From contig JBBHKE010001884.1 in assembly GCA_037447655.1 (NCBI GenBank), forward strand, positions 18,644-82,643: a stretch of 64,000 nucleotides of DNA. Reading direction: 5' to 3'. The stretch comes from Zygnema cylindricum (lineage: Eukaryota; Streptophyta; Zygnematophyceae; Zygnematales; Zygnemataceae). The translations under genes and the position numbers were made by a program. Positions 53,807-63,889 of the stretch are shown piece by piece. Each line of letters starts with the position of its first letter. Within the stretch, counting starts at the first letter, position 1. The notes beneath the pieces are model-generated. The model did not search any database. It was not told where the DNA came from and saw only the letters and a list, made by a program, of their open reading frames with translations.

Positions 53807-56800
53807 ACTCTACAGACATACAAATACATATAGAAATAAACTATTAATAAAAAAAATAAAAAAAATAAAAATAATAACTTACAGGGGCAAAACCTGCTTT
53901 AAGTTTTCGTCCTTTACTGAGAATCTGACCATCTCTCAGGTAACTTCCGACCTCTGCAGATAACTGTCACATACTCCCACAAGTAAAACAAAGTCAATAC
54001 AAAAATTAGAGTGGACACCTCTTCTGGACTTTACACAAATAACTCTGTCCTCTGGGAACCCTTTCGATAAAACAACCAAAAAAAAATAAAGAAAAGGTTA
54101 AAAGGAAAAAAAAGAAAAGGAAAAAGGGGCAAAAGAGGGGAATAAAAAAGTGAGAGGGACGGGGAAGAAATACAAAGACATTGAACAAGAAAAAGAAGGA
54201 AAGGGAGGGAAGGAGGGAGGGAGAGAGGGAGAGGGAAACAGAGGGGAAGAGGAGAGGGAGAGGGAACAAGAGGGAGAGAAAGATCCTTCTTTTTATTTTC
54301 TTTTCCTTTAATTGTTCCATTTTCTTCCTTCTTTTGCTCCTCATAGGGTGTTCACAGAGTACAACACTACTCATATCCTACTGCATAGTAAAAAAAACCT
54401 CTTCATGGGTAATAATAAATATAATTTGCTTACATTTAATAAACATCCGTTTTTTCCCCAAAAAAACCCCACAAATGGCAAAAAAATTGTGAAAACTCCA
54501 AAAAGCCTTTTTGATAAAACCACCACATTGTTATGATCACAGTCTATCTTCATCAGTAATTGAATCCTCACCACAAGTATTAGTTTGACTATGTCTAGGA
54601 CGAATTATCAGAAAAGAAAAGTTGTTACAATTAACAGAAAAAGGGGAAAATTGTAGCCACACCAAAATCTTTCGTTCAACTTACCTCTAGGAGTAGTTCT
54701 CGATAAAGAAAAGTTGTGACAATAAACGGAAAAAGAAGAAGAAGCCACATATAACTCCATAAAGAAGGATCAGAACCTCCACCGGATCCCGGAATAGAGT
54801 CCGGAAGTTCGAATCTCAATTTCTGCATTTCTCAACGATTCCCTCCATGACCACTCATAACACATTTAAGTATGATTAATCACCGAGAAGAATGACAAAA
54901 ATATACTAAGTCCACTTTAAATTATGAGGTTTGCTTCTTACTCTAAACTAAATTATGAGATTCGCATCTTAGTCGAAACTTAATTATGAGATTTGCCTCT
55001 TAATTGAAATTTAATTATAATATTTGCCTCTTAGTCTACACTAAGTTATGAGTTTTGCCTCTTATTATGACATTAGCCTCTTAGACTAAACTAAATTATG
55101 AGATATGAAACTTCCTGTAGCATGGGCAAACGGACGGTATGAATGAGATAACTCTATCACCGACATCAATTTGTGCACCAAAAAAAAAAGAGTTGGTCCA
55201 AACTTTTGCTGTCCACTATTTGTCCTTAGTGATTATTGTGGTCACATTAGATTATTTGTGACTTTCAAAAAATCCAAAGAATAACACACTCCATACAAAC
55301 TGTAATAAACAATGTGTCATTTGGTCAAATAAAAAACAACTGAAACTCTCACCAACCAAAGGCTTTAACATGGTAATGCAAAAAGACTGAGCGAAGGAAA
55401 AGTAAGTCTGACTGATCTGAGTTGACTTTTACATGATCCGAGAAACCTTTTTGTTTTGGCCTAATCAAAAAACTCAATCACTACACTCGACATCGCTATT
55501 AGCACTAAACATTTTTCAGGCACTCAAAAACACTTTTTTTTATTATAGGGTTTTCCAATTTTCAATCGTGACATCATGGTCCTTCTAAAAAAAAACCCAA
55601 TGGTTGTGAATGATCTAAAGAGGCGAGTCCTCAAAGAACATCTAACACTAATAGCAATGGGCACTGTACTGTTATATTGTTCTACATCGAGGTCCACAAA
55701 GAAGTTGTGAGAGATACCAGCGCATAAAAAAGATTGTGAACGGAAGAAAAATAACAGCATAGAATAAAAGATTGAGAAAGGGAAAAACTAACCTGCCATT
55801 GGGTAACAGGAGCTACTAGCCATTCAGTCCACCAATCCCACGGTTTGAGAGGACCGAGTGTATAATGAATGACTTTTAGGAGACTCCCGTCCATCATCCA
55901 CTGCCATACAAATTCACAAAGTTAAAATTTGAAAAAAAAAATCAAACATTTTCTATTTCAAAATTGAAATGGAAAGATATTCAAAACAACGGATTCATAT
56001 ATCAAAGATAACAAACCAATTTGCCAAGGGAAAGCGTAGAAGACTCCACAGACTTAAACCTGTTTTCGATACGACATGATTGCTCAAAATTGCCTGAAAT
56101 TGATATTGACTAATATTGAGATATTGATCTTAATAAGGATCTCTCAAGAGATTTAATCAAAAGGGAGCACTGTCACAGATAGATTTATACAAGCAACTGA
56201 ACTCAAAAAGCAAAAACCCTCCCTCCTCCAACCATTGAAAAATTGAGTAACCATCGGAAAACTGAGTTACTAACAGTGAAAATGATTAAAAAGGAAAGGA
56301 GACATAACCAATTCAGAAAAAAAGCAGAATCCGGCGATTTTTGTCGAGAATACAGAAGCAACCAAAAAACAGAATTCCTAAATATAATCTTTAAGCTGTT
56401 GGGAACTAATAACAACTACCAGACTACCATACAATTTTCTCTTGGGCCCGACTGTCATATATAACATCTCTTTCTCCCTTACCTTATTTGCCAACATATA
56501 TAGACCCACATCCGCATTATATATTGTTGGTAAACGCTCCATTTTTGGTGTAGGTTTTTCTTTTTCTCTTTCTGTAGGTGATAATTTTGAATCAAATAAT
56601 TTAGCGTTTATAAAATCTCCATAGTACTCATTCAGAAATCCCTGGTCCCCTACACAGGCAACAACCTCCACCCAATGAGGAAACGCCGCATTTGTTTGCT
56701 TAAAAATAAAATAAAAAATGCTTCATTTGTTCGCTATGCCGTGTATCTTCATAAGATAGAAGAAATTATGCCAAATAAGAACCAATTGGTGCAGATTCGG

Positions 56801-58136
56801 TATGGCTGCCATGGACAATTCTCGGCCGCCTGTGTGATTATTGTTATTAGTGTTATTTCCATGGTGAAAGAATAGGAAAAAAAGGGAGACCAGAATAATG
56901 TACTTAACCCTGATGCAGATCTGTGCACTACGCCGGGTACAGTTATTAGCATTGCTGCTCCTTTCTCCGGTTAAATCAACTTTTCTCCGTGGACACGTTT
57001 TCAGCATTCTTTTGGAGTCAACCAATTGTAAGGTTACACTCTTACCTTTCCATCGCAACCGTCGAATTTATAATCCGACAAATGTACACGGAGAAAAGTT
57101 GATTTAAACGTCAAAAAAACATTAAAGCTAATAATGATACAAGGAGTACTGAAAAGCTCTACACTATTTTTTTAAAAGAACATAATACTAGAAAAATTCC
57201 TGATTTAATTTAATGATAGCCAATCAACTACATCATTACAGCATGCTACACCGTGAATCGCTACTAGTGTTAATAACATTTATATTTTTTTTTCTGGCTC
57301 CTAATCATAAATTAGCGTTAATAGTTTTTTTTTATGGTATTCTCTTCATCAAAATTGTGTCATGGTGCCAAAAACATTAACTTGTATGATTTGACATGCT
57401 ACGTTTCTTTTCCTGGCTCAGAGACATATTTTAAAGACAATACAAAAAGTCGAAAAATTGTTTCACATGATTGGAATGGTTGTTGCTCAAAATTATAGAT
57501 TGAGAAAACAAAAAGGAAAGGGGATAAATTTGCCAAAGATTCTAATCTAATCGTCTGGAAGGGCAACTATTTAAAGGGCTTTTCATATTCCTAAAATGTT
57601 TTCACATTTTCCCCAAGATTTTGTGAAAATAGACAAATTTCTCCGCCAGGACTTCATTTGTGGTACAGGCACAGATAATGGGGTAATTTAATTAAATTAT
57701 TCCCCTCAGGGAAACTCTTTCAAAAACAAACAGGAAATATTACAATTTAATGAGAATTTTGCTGTTTTCTGGACTCGTTTAGATGTGAACTATTGTTAAA
57801 TTGTCGTTTACACTCACTTTAACTAAAAAACAAACAGCTGCCGCAATTAATTGCAATCTAGATTTTAAAACGACACTTATTTAAAACGAAACTTTCTAAT
57901 TGAAGTCAGATATCGTTCTTCAATGCGAGAAAGGATGTCTGTGAGCTTACCTCCGGTATATGACGGGAACACCTCAATATTTTTCATCATGTCGACAAAA
58001 ACCTCGGCCGATGGTTCGACAACCATAACTCCGGTGTTAAACCTCTCCGAATGTCGTAAAGTAGCGCAAAAGCCGCGGCAAAAAAATAAGTCTCTGACGT
58101 CGTTTACAACAATGGTATCAGCATCCAAATATACCA
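50246..58136 (-). CDS. IPUT1/PGSIP6-like GT8 glucuronosyltransferase, nine 3' exons
   Basis: Exons in transcript order: 57951-58136, 56483-56649, 55793-55900, 54685-54822, 53883-53963, 53323-53415, 51876-52029, 51006-51129, 50246-50393. All junctions are GT-AG, and one frame runs 398 residues to TGA. The GT8 core shows VVYLDADTIVV (metal-binding DxD), LRHSERFNTGVMVVEPS, YTGGDQGFLNEYYGDF and VIHYTLGPLKPWDWWTEW. Five hydrophobic segments follow (LWSYMWLLLLFPFIVTTFLY, TIAVLACFSIGFVSLGTAFF, LLLVYEWTFFLFASVYGNFL, the region from FFYCLSMAVMAIVV to GVTALFA, and GLFVVGGIFMAITFTVI), as in plant IPUT1, a Golgi enzyme that transfers glucuronic acid to inositol phosphoceramide. Family members are about 540 residues, so about 130 N-terminal residues are missing; their exons were not found to the right. 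The introns carry several MITEs. Confidence 0.9.
52324..52629 (+). mobile_element. hAT-type MITE, copy 3 (in an IPUT1-like intron)
   Basis: 306 bp from CATAGTTCAAAAGTAGGCG to CCTACTTTTGAACTATG, flanked by a perfect 8-bp duplication, GATTGGAG, on both sides (52316-52323 and 52630-52637). This is the best-preserved copy and fixes the family as hAT-like. It lies between IPUT1-like exons 51876-52029 and 53323-53415. Confidence 0.92.
53757..53806. repeat. (AT)n microsatellite in IPUT1-like intron
   Basis: About 50 bp of pure AT repeat in the intron between exons 53883-53963 and 53323-53415. Confidence 0.95.
54080..54290 (+). repeat. Purine-rich tract in IPUT1-like intron
   Basis: An A/G-rich stretch (GGGAGGGAAGGAGGGAGGGA and similar) lies between exons 54685-54822 and 53883-53963. 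It is pyrimidine-rich in the transcript. The frames on it are composition artefacts. Confidence 0.85.
54915..55110. repeat. Minisatellite, ~40-45 bp unit
   Basis: A unit containing AATTATGAGATTTGCCTCTTA and a variable GTCTAAACT part is repeated about five times with divergence and shortening, in the intron between exons 55793-55900 and 54685-54822. Confidence 0.8.
55484..55666. mobile_element. Mariner/Stowaway-like MITE, 183 bp
   Basis: TA on both sides; ends CACTCGACATCGCTATTAGC and the complement of CACTAATAGCAATGGGCACTG. Same terminal family (…ATCGCTATTAG) as the copies at 44812 and 45957. In an IPUT1-like intron. Confidence 0.78.
56931..57146. mobile_element. Mariner/Stowaway-like MITE, diverged, 216 bp
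   Basis: TA flanks; imperfect ends CGCCGGGTACAGTTATTAGC and the complement of GCTAATAATGATACAAGGAG. The inner arms still pair well: TTAAATCAACTTTTCTCCGT against ACGGAGAAAAGTTGATTTAA. Confidence 0.75.
57249..57340. mobile_element. Mariner/Stowaway-like MITE fragment
   Basis: The left end TA-CACCGTGAATCGCTACTAG is present. A recognisable inner segment (AAATTAGCGTTAATAG) follows, but no clear right end. A similar fragment without termini lies at about 52740-52815 (AATAGCGTTAAC). Confidence 0.6.
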
Positions 58137-58574
58137 CTGCATCCACATACATATATTTCACCTCAATAAGTCTTGAATACATCCATATACATAATAATTG
58201 GCCTTGATGAATATTGAATACTGCATAAATTGGCTTGATAAGTATTAAAAATAGGCAGACATTTTAGCAAAACTTTTACCTATGTCCCAAACTTATAACA
58301 CTGACCAATATTAGTGAGAAAAATGCGAAATAATAGACTTTAAATATGGTTCATATCAAAAAATGGAAACAAATTGAGGAATAAAAATCGAGAATTTAGA
58401 AGTTTCAAATGTGACTCTGACAATTTTAAAACTAGAAAAACAAATTAAAAAAAAGTAAAATAAAAAAGCTCGTCAAATATACAAATCGAAAAACAACTTT
58501 GAGAGTTTGGAAAAATAACTCCTTCAATTTACAAAGAGGAAAAAAAAAAACACGAAGTCTCAGAATAAATTGTC

Positions 58575-58770
58575 AAAAATAAATTTGGAAGAATAGTTTT
58601 CGAAAAAGTTTTGAAAAAAAACGTGGAAGAAATTTCTGGAAGAAGTTTTGAATTTTTTATTTTGAAAAAACCGTGGAGGAAGGAAATTTCCGGAAGAAGA
58701 TTTGAAAAAAGTTTTGAAAATAACGTATAGGAAGTTTCTGGAAGAAACGTATAATTTTTTTTTTGGAAAA
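58575..58770. repeat. ~50-bp minisatellite containing heat-shock-element matches
   Basis: A unit of the type GGAAGAAATTTCTGGAAGAA followed by GTTTTGAAAAAA recurs three to four times. Three places fit GAAnnTTCnnGAA exactly: 58629-58641, 58683-58695 and 58731-58743. It lies between the IPUT1-like exons and the GAF gene. Confidence 0.75.
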
Positions 58771-59045
58771 GTTTTCAAGTGTACGGACTCGGGTATAGAT
58801 TCGTGCGATAAAAATCGAAGACCGACAATTGATGCACCGATGCGATTTTCCGATGTACTTTTCCTAGTTCCCGATACACATCCAATGTTTTCTAAATCCA
58901 CGACGCGATGTGTCGATAGCGACGCACTTCATGAAATCTCCTCGATACGTACGGATGACTGTAGCCGGAAGTCCGGAACTGAAAAGGTGTGTAGACTGAT
59001 ATTTTTACTGAGTGTACTCCAAGTGCTACGCACGACGTGCTGAAA

Positions 59046-59310
59046 AAGAAACTGGCTGCCCGGCGCTCACCCAGAGGTCGGAAGAATCGTAAAAATTCTC
59101 TGCGGCGGCGTCCAAAAAAAATAAAGCAGTTGACTGCCCGGCAAAAAAAAAACTGACTTCCCGGCAGAAACAAAACTGACTGCCTGGCAAAAAAAAAAAC
59201 TGACTTCCCGGCAGAACAAAACCGTTTTTCCGGCAAAAACAAAACTGACTGCCAGCAAAAATAAAACTGACTGCCTGGCAAAAGAAACTGCCTGCTCGGC
59301 AAAAAACATT
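59046..59310. repeat. Minisatellite of CTGACTGCCNGGCA units
   Basis: About nine units of 25-35 bp, each with a core such as CTGACTGCCTGGCA or CTGACTTCCCGGCA, are separated by A runs. The TGCCNGGCA core is palindromic. The Phe-rich minus-strand frames across it are artefacts. Confidence 0.85.
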
Positions 59311-59367
59311 TTAACCGCTAATTATTATTAGTGAAAAAATTATCCGCTTAGGAAAAAAAGTACTTTA

Positions 59368-59934
59368 CACCGCGAATCGTAATTAGAGTAAATAATGCTA
59401 ATTCGGTCGCTCGAAATTTCGACTTCTATCACGTCAAATCGAGTAATTGATTCTAATATTTTCATTATTCTAATTTAGGTAAGGTTTAATTAGCGTAAAA
59501 AAATCTAATACAGGTTCGTTTTAAATAGTGTGGAGTACGAACGACGTCCGACCGTGCAAAATTGTACTTTTATAAGTAAGAAGGTACAAATAGGGATTTA
59601 ATAGAATCACGATCGCACGTGAAATCGCACTAAACAGAAAATAAAATTACATCGAAAAAAAGTCGTTCGCATAACTCTCGTCCGTCGACACCATCGTCGT
59701 CAGTGTGAACATTAAGGGTACGTCCCCATGTAATCGGTACTTTGATAAAGTATTTTGGACTGTAGTAAGGATTCTCCGTACTACTTTGAAGAGCGTCCCT
59801 ATGTGCGAAAATGAAATCGGAACTTTAGAATGTGACGGTTGTAGACGAAAATTTTCAAATTCTTAAATAGCGTACACCACGGTAATTATTTGTATACGCT
59901 AATGAAACCTACACGCTAATAGCGATTGGCGGTG
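59368..59934. mobile_element. Mariner/Stowaway-like MITE, long form, 567 bp
   Basis: TA flanks; ends CACCGCGAATCGTAATTAGA and the complement of GCTAATAGCGATTGGCGGTG. Its left 200 bp match the reverse complement of the right part of the copy at 16803-17289, including GTTTTAAATAGTGTGGAGTA and CGTCCGACCGTGCAAAATTG. Confidence 0.83.
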
Positions 59935-60391
59935 TAGTGTACACGGGGGAAAAAATGATTTTAAAGGCCACAAAAAACTCTAACGTGACAGCGGTAGACA
60001 GTATCACTGTAGGCATCTACAGTCGCTAGACTATAACTACAGTAACTTGGATTTTATTTACCGATATTGTCACACTAAATCCTGTATAAAAATATGTAAC
60101 ACGAAACAAAGTAACAAACGGGAAAATTCAAAATTGTAAGCGAAAAAAAGTTGGTAATAACGGCTCCTCCACATGTAAGTAGATCTCGTCTTGTATAACT
60201 GTGAAAAAATCTAAGAAGCAGTCATGGACGGTCTCGATCATATCGTTCAAAAGGAACGCACAGGTCAACATCTGTATACGTGGCGGACGTGCGGCGGGCC
60301 TGGACGACTGGACCGGAGCTTTCGCACTTTCTCAGATGTTTCCAGGTATTAGTGACATCATTCGCCGTACACTAGAGAAACTGACAGGTGC

Positions 60392-60716
60392 CACGTGAAT
60401 GAAGTACTCGGAGAAGCGTTTAGAATTATGCCACGTGTCAGTCATCTCTGGAGGTTCTACATGAATAAAACCAGCAAAACTCAAAACTCAAAAGTGCACG
60501 ATTTTAATTTTAATTTTTACAGCAGCACTTTACCGTACCGTAAAAGTACAAAAACTAAAAGCCGTCTGACTTTCATCAACCGAACTTTCGACGGTTCGAC
60601 TTTCAAATTCGGCAGCCGTAAACGGTTTGCGGTTCGATACGTGTCACTACAGCACGCCTGAAACCTTCCGTACCAATCACGACGCAGCCATGCAGATCTT
60701 GTCAGGCCGCCACGTG
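60392..60716. promoter_or_regulatory. Three G-box (CACGTG) matches around the GAF gene start
   Basis: CACGTG occurs at 60392-60397 (GCCACGTGAA), 60432-60437 (GCCACGTGTC) and 60711-60716 (GCCACGTGGC, a 10-bp palindrome, inside the first coding exon). In plants G-boxes bind bZIP and bHLH factors. The first two lie 250-300 bp upstream of the proposed ATG at 60690. Confidence 0.45.
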
Positions 60717-62676
60717 GCAGATGGCCTGCGGGAAGCTTCGCTGCAGGGTCACGGGCGCGAAACATTATTACGTCAAGCAGCCAATGGAATCGCGGCAGCT
60801 GGCGAACCTTTTACGGGCGTTTACATGTACATGCTGCATGGCGACCAACTGGAACTAGAGGCGCACAGCGGGAGAGACACCGAACACACGCGAATTAAGG
60901 CGGGAAAATCTATTCCTCCCTTTTGTTTTGGATTTAATTTCTGGATTTAAATTTTGGATATAATTATTGGATTTAAATGTTGGATTTAATTATTGGATTT
61001 AAATTTTTGATTTAATTATTTTATGGGATTGAAACATCACTGGAATGTGCGGTTTTTTGGGAATTTGAACTTGAAAATTGGGAGTTTTGAATTTTGGGAG
61101 GTTTGAATTTTGGAAGGGAATTTTTGAATTTTGAAAGGTGTTTCGGATTTTAGAAGGAAGGTTTTTGAATTTTTTTATTTGAGTTGTTGAAATGTTCCAA
61201 TGTTGGGGAGTTTGGTAGAGTTAAGAATGTTGGAATTAGAGGGAATGAATTAATAAACCCTAGTGAAAACCTCCTCAAAAAAGTTGGAGAAAAGATTAAA
61301 AATGAGTATAATACGGTATTCTTAATATTGTTTATGGTTTTAAACCAACGTGAATTCGATCAATTTGTGATGAAAAGTCATCTTGAATCTACATTTGTCA
61401 CCAAAACCCTAATTACTCTTTCTCTTCCATTTTTTTCGGGATTTTTTTTTGGGTTGTTGCTTTTCCGTGTAGGTTTTGATAGGATTTTTTTTTCAAGAAA
61501 TAATTGAGGTCACGTTTTTGAAATTTATTTATCTCCCTCCTTTTTTTGTTTTTTTGTCACACCATTCACAATTATTAGTATGGGTCCGAATTTGTCTTCC
61601 AAATGGTTTTCCAAAGCCATTAGGCATGTAAAACCATGAATTAGCTTGGAATATATCTATTCTGTGACGTTTCTATGGATGTTACGCTATTCGAGTGAAT
61701 TAAAAGCCAAGATATTTTTAAATTTGCAAATACAATCCACACTAATAATGGTGAACAATGTAGAGTTCCAAAATTTGACCCTTGCCGTAAACAAGTGTGA
61801 ATAGCATTTTTCCCGGCATTTAAACGAACTTTCTAAAACATTAAATTTTGGATTATATTTGTTGCATCATGGAACTAAATCCGATTTAATGTCAAAATGT
61901 CATTTACCCAACTTCAAGAGCTAAGAAACATACTTTATGTATTAGGTCAAGTCATGAATTCAGTCTGCTAAAGTACAATTCTAACTAAAATTAACCTGAA
62001 GGGTCCATAGTACGGATGGAAGGGCTTTATATTGTTAGTCGTATTCCGGTATTAGAATCAATAACTATAATTCAAGGTTTAGTGACGTGACGTGGTGACT
62101 CGCTACCCAACCTTCTTTATCTTCTCTGTCCTCTTTTTTTAATCCTTTTAATTCTCTTTATTCTCTTTATCCTCTTTGTCCTATTTAATTCATGATTTTA
62201 TGTGAAAAAAAAAAAAACTCAAATTAGGATTATGACTCTAATAGAGATGAAATTTAGCTACCTCAAGTTACATTAAGTTAACGTCAGATTACATTCAAGT
62301 TACACTGAACTACGCTAAAAATTATATTAAAATAAATGTACAATCGAGCCATTTTCTTGTTAATTTGAGTCCTTATAATTTTGAGTCCCTTTTTCTTATT
62401 AGTTTTATCTCTTTTTTTATCCATTTACAGGTTGGCCATGGAGTTTGCGGGACAGCTGTCGCCACAGGGCTGGATCAAAATGTTCCGAACGTAACGGAAC
62501 GGGAAAATTATATTGCATGTAACCGTTTTACAAAGGCAGAATTAGTCATTTTAATTCGTAAAAAAGGTGAAATAATAGGGCAAATCGACATCGACAGTGA
62601 CACATTGGATCCCTTTAAAGAAGGGGAGGTAGAGGCTGTTAAAGAAATTGCTGATGCATTAGGGGAATTGTTGTGA
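60690..62676 (+). CDS. Free methionine-(R)-sulfoxide reductase-like GAF protein
   Basis: Two exons, 60690-60899 and 62431-62676, encode 151 residues, close to the ~165 of bacterial and yeast free-Met-(R)-O reductases. The GAF fold shows FTGVYMYMLHGDQLELEAHS, HTRIK joined to VGHGVCGTAVATG, VPNVTERENYIACNRFTKAE, then IGQIDIDSDTLDPF. The Cys in GVCGTA and in YIAC correspond to the redox pair of the family. The further Cys that usually sits in the …ACxRIP segment is replaced by His. The enzyme would reduce free methionine (R)-sulfoxide in the cytosol. The alignment needs exon 1 to end at AAG 60899, where the intron begins GC, not GT: a GC-AG intron of 1,531 bp. The ATG at 60690 is the first in frame. 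Additional 5' exons cannot be excluded (a possible one at 60240-60350). Confidence 0.8.
60940..61025. repeat. Short tandem repeat TGGATTTAATTA
   Basis: A 12-14 bp unit (TGGATTTAAATT / TGGATTTAATTA) is repeated about seven times at the start of the intron of the GAF gene. The rest of the intron (to 62430) is AT-rich with no recognised gene. Confidence 0.85.
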
Positions 62677-63245
62677 GGTTTTTTTTTTTTTTTCTTTTTT
62701 TTTCTTTTTTTCCGTTTTCGATTTTTTTTCTCGATTTCACGGGTGAATCGTGGAGGAGGATTTAGGGAGAGGATATAAGACCAGGGTCGAGTCGCATCTG
62801 AATTTCTGACTTTCTTTTTCTTTTTTTTCTTTTTTTTCTTTTTTTTTGTTCGATAAAGGATAATATCTATCACCCTATTGTATATTACTTTGAAGAGTTT
62901 GTAAAATTTTAAACGGAATAAAAAAAGAGGTTCCGGAAACTGTTTGTTAAAACAACCACATCCGTTCTTGAAAAGTACACCGTAAATGAGTGCATTTTTT
63001 TTTTCTTTTTTCTTTTTTTCTCAATATCTAATGCGGTGTTGTTTATATATAAATAACTGCATTCGAGCTTTTATTGAACTATCCACGCTATTTTTCCATC
63101 ATATGAGGGAGTGGTTCGTATTCATCTCTCTCTCTCTCCCTCTCTCACTTTTTTTTTTCGGTTTCGTGTGTTTCAAGAATCTTTGTAACAGATTTTTGGT
63201 TTTGTCTGGAGACTTTTGGAAAACTGCGCACCTTAATTAGTGTGG
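62677..63245. other. Downstream region of GAF gene, T-rich
   Basis: Two poly(T)/TTTTTCTTTT runs (62682-62712 and 62813-62848) and T-rich stretches at 62996-63022 follow the stop. These probably include the 3' untranslated region. No further gene seen. Confidence 0.5.
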
Positions 63246-63249
63246 GCTT

Positions 63250-63760
63250 TCTCGAGAAGAGGGCAGAGGGGGAGATGGAAAGAGGGAGAGTCAGAGAGGG
63301 AGAAAGGAGAAGGTAGGAGAGAGGGGGAGGGAGGAAGAGAGTGAAATAGGCAGAGAGAAGGAGATCAAAAGGGATATGGGGAGAGGCAGATAGCGAAAGA
63401 GTTTTGGAGGGAGAGAAGGGGAGAGGAAGAGGGAGGGGAAGAGGGAAAAGGGGAGGGGGCAAAAGATGGAGAGAAGACAAAGAGAGAGAGGGAGACGTGA
63501 GAAGGGGAGTGGCAAGGAGTGTGGTGAGAGGAGAGAGGCAAAGAGAGAAGAAGTGGGGAGAGAAGATGGGCAGAGAGAGGGAGGGAATGGGAGAGGAGAG
63601 ATAAAGGAGAGGCAGAGAGGAAACAGGAGAGGGAACAGAGAGAGTGGTGAGGGGCGAAGAGAGGGGAGGAGAGAGAAGAGAGCGGAAGAGTTGTAAGTGG
63701 GCAGGGGGGGGGGTAGACGAAGGGAAGGGAGAGAGAGATGGGGGAAGGAAAATTTTGACT
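63250..63760 (+). repeat. Purine tract (GAGAGGGAGA type)
   Basis: Over 500 bp of nearly pure A/G, with no coding support despite long frames on both strands. It resembles the tract at 32282-33250. Confidence 0.93.
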
Positions 63761-63889
63761 ACTGGCCAAAGTGAAATCTTGGTAATAAAGTAAAGAAAAA
63801 AAGTCTTAAAATCTTTCTTAAATGTTGGGGAGGGAGGGAGAGACGGATGGGAGAAATAGGAGATGGAGAGAGGTTTCTGAAAGGAGAGG

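Noticed and set aside
58560-59309. Phe-rich minus-strand frames
   Set aside because: Produced by A-rich minisatellites.
60201-60398. Possible 5' exon of the GAF gene (AFALSQMFPGISDIIRRTLE)
   Set aside because: A donor-like CCAG|GTATTA exists, but the reading frame link to 60690 is not supported and I recognise no domain; kept only as a possibility.
63145-63769. Long frames on both strands near the window end
   Set aside because: Purine tract artefacts.
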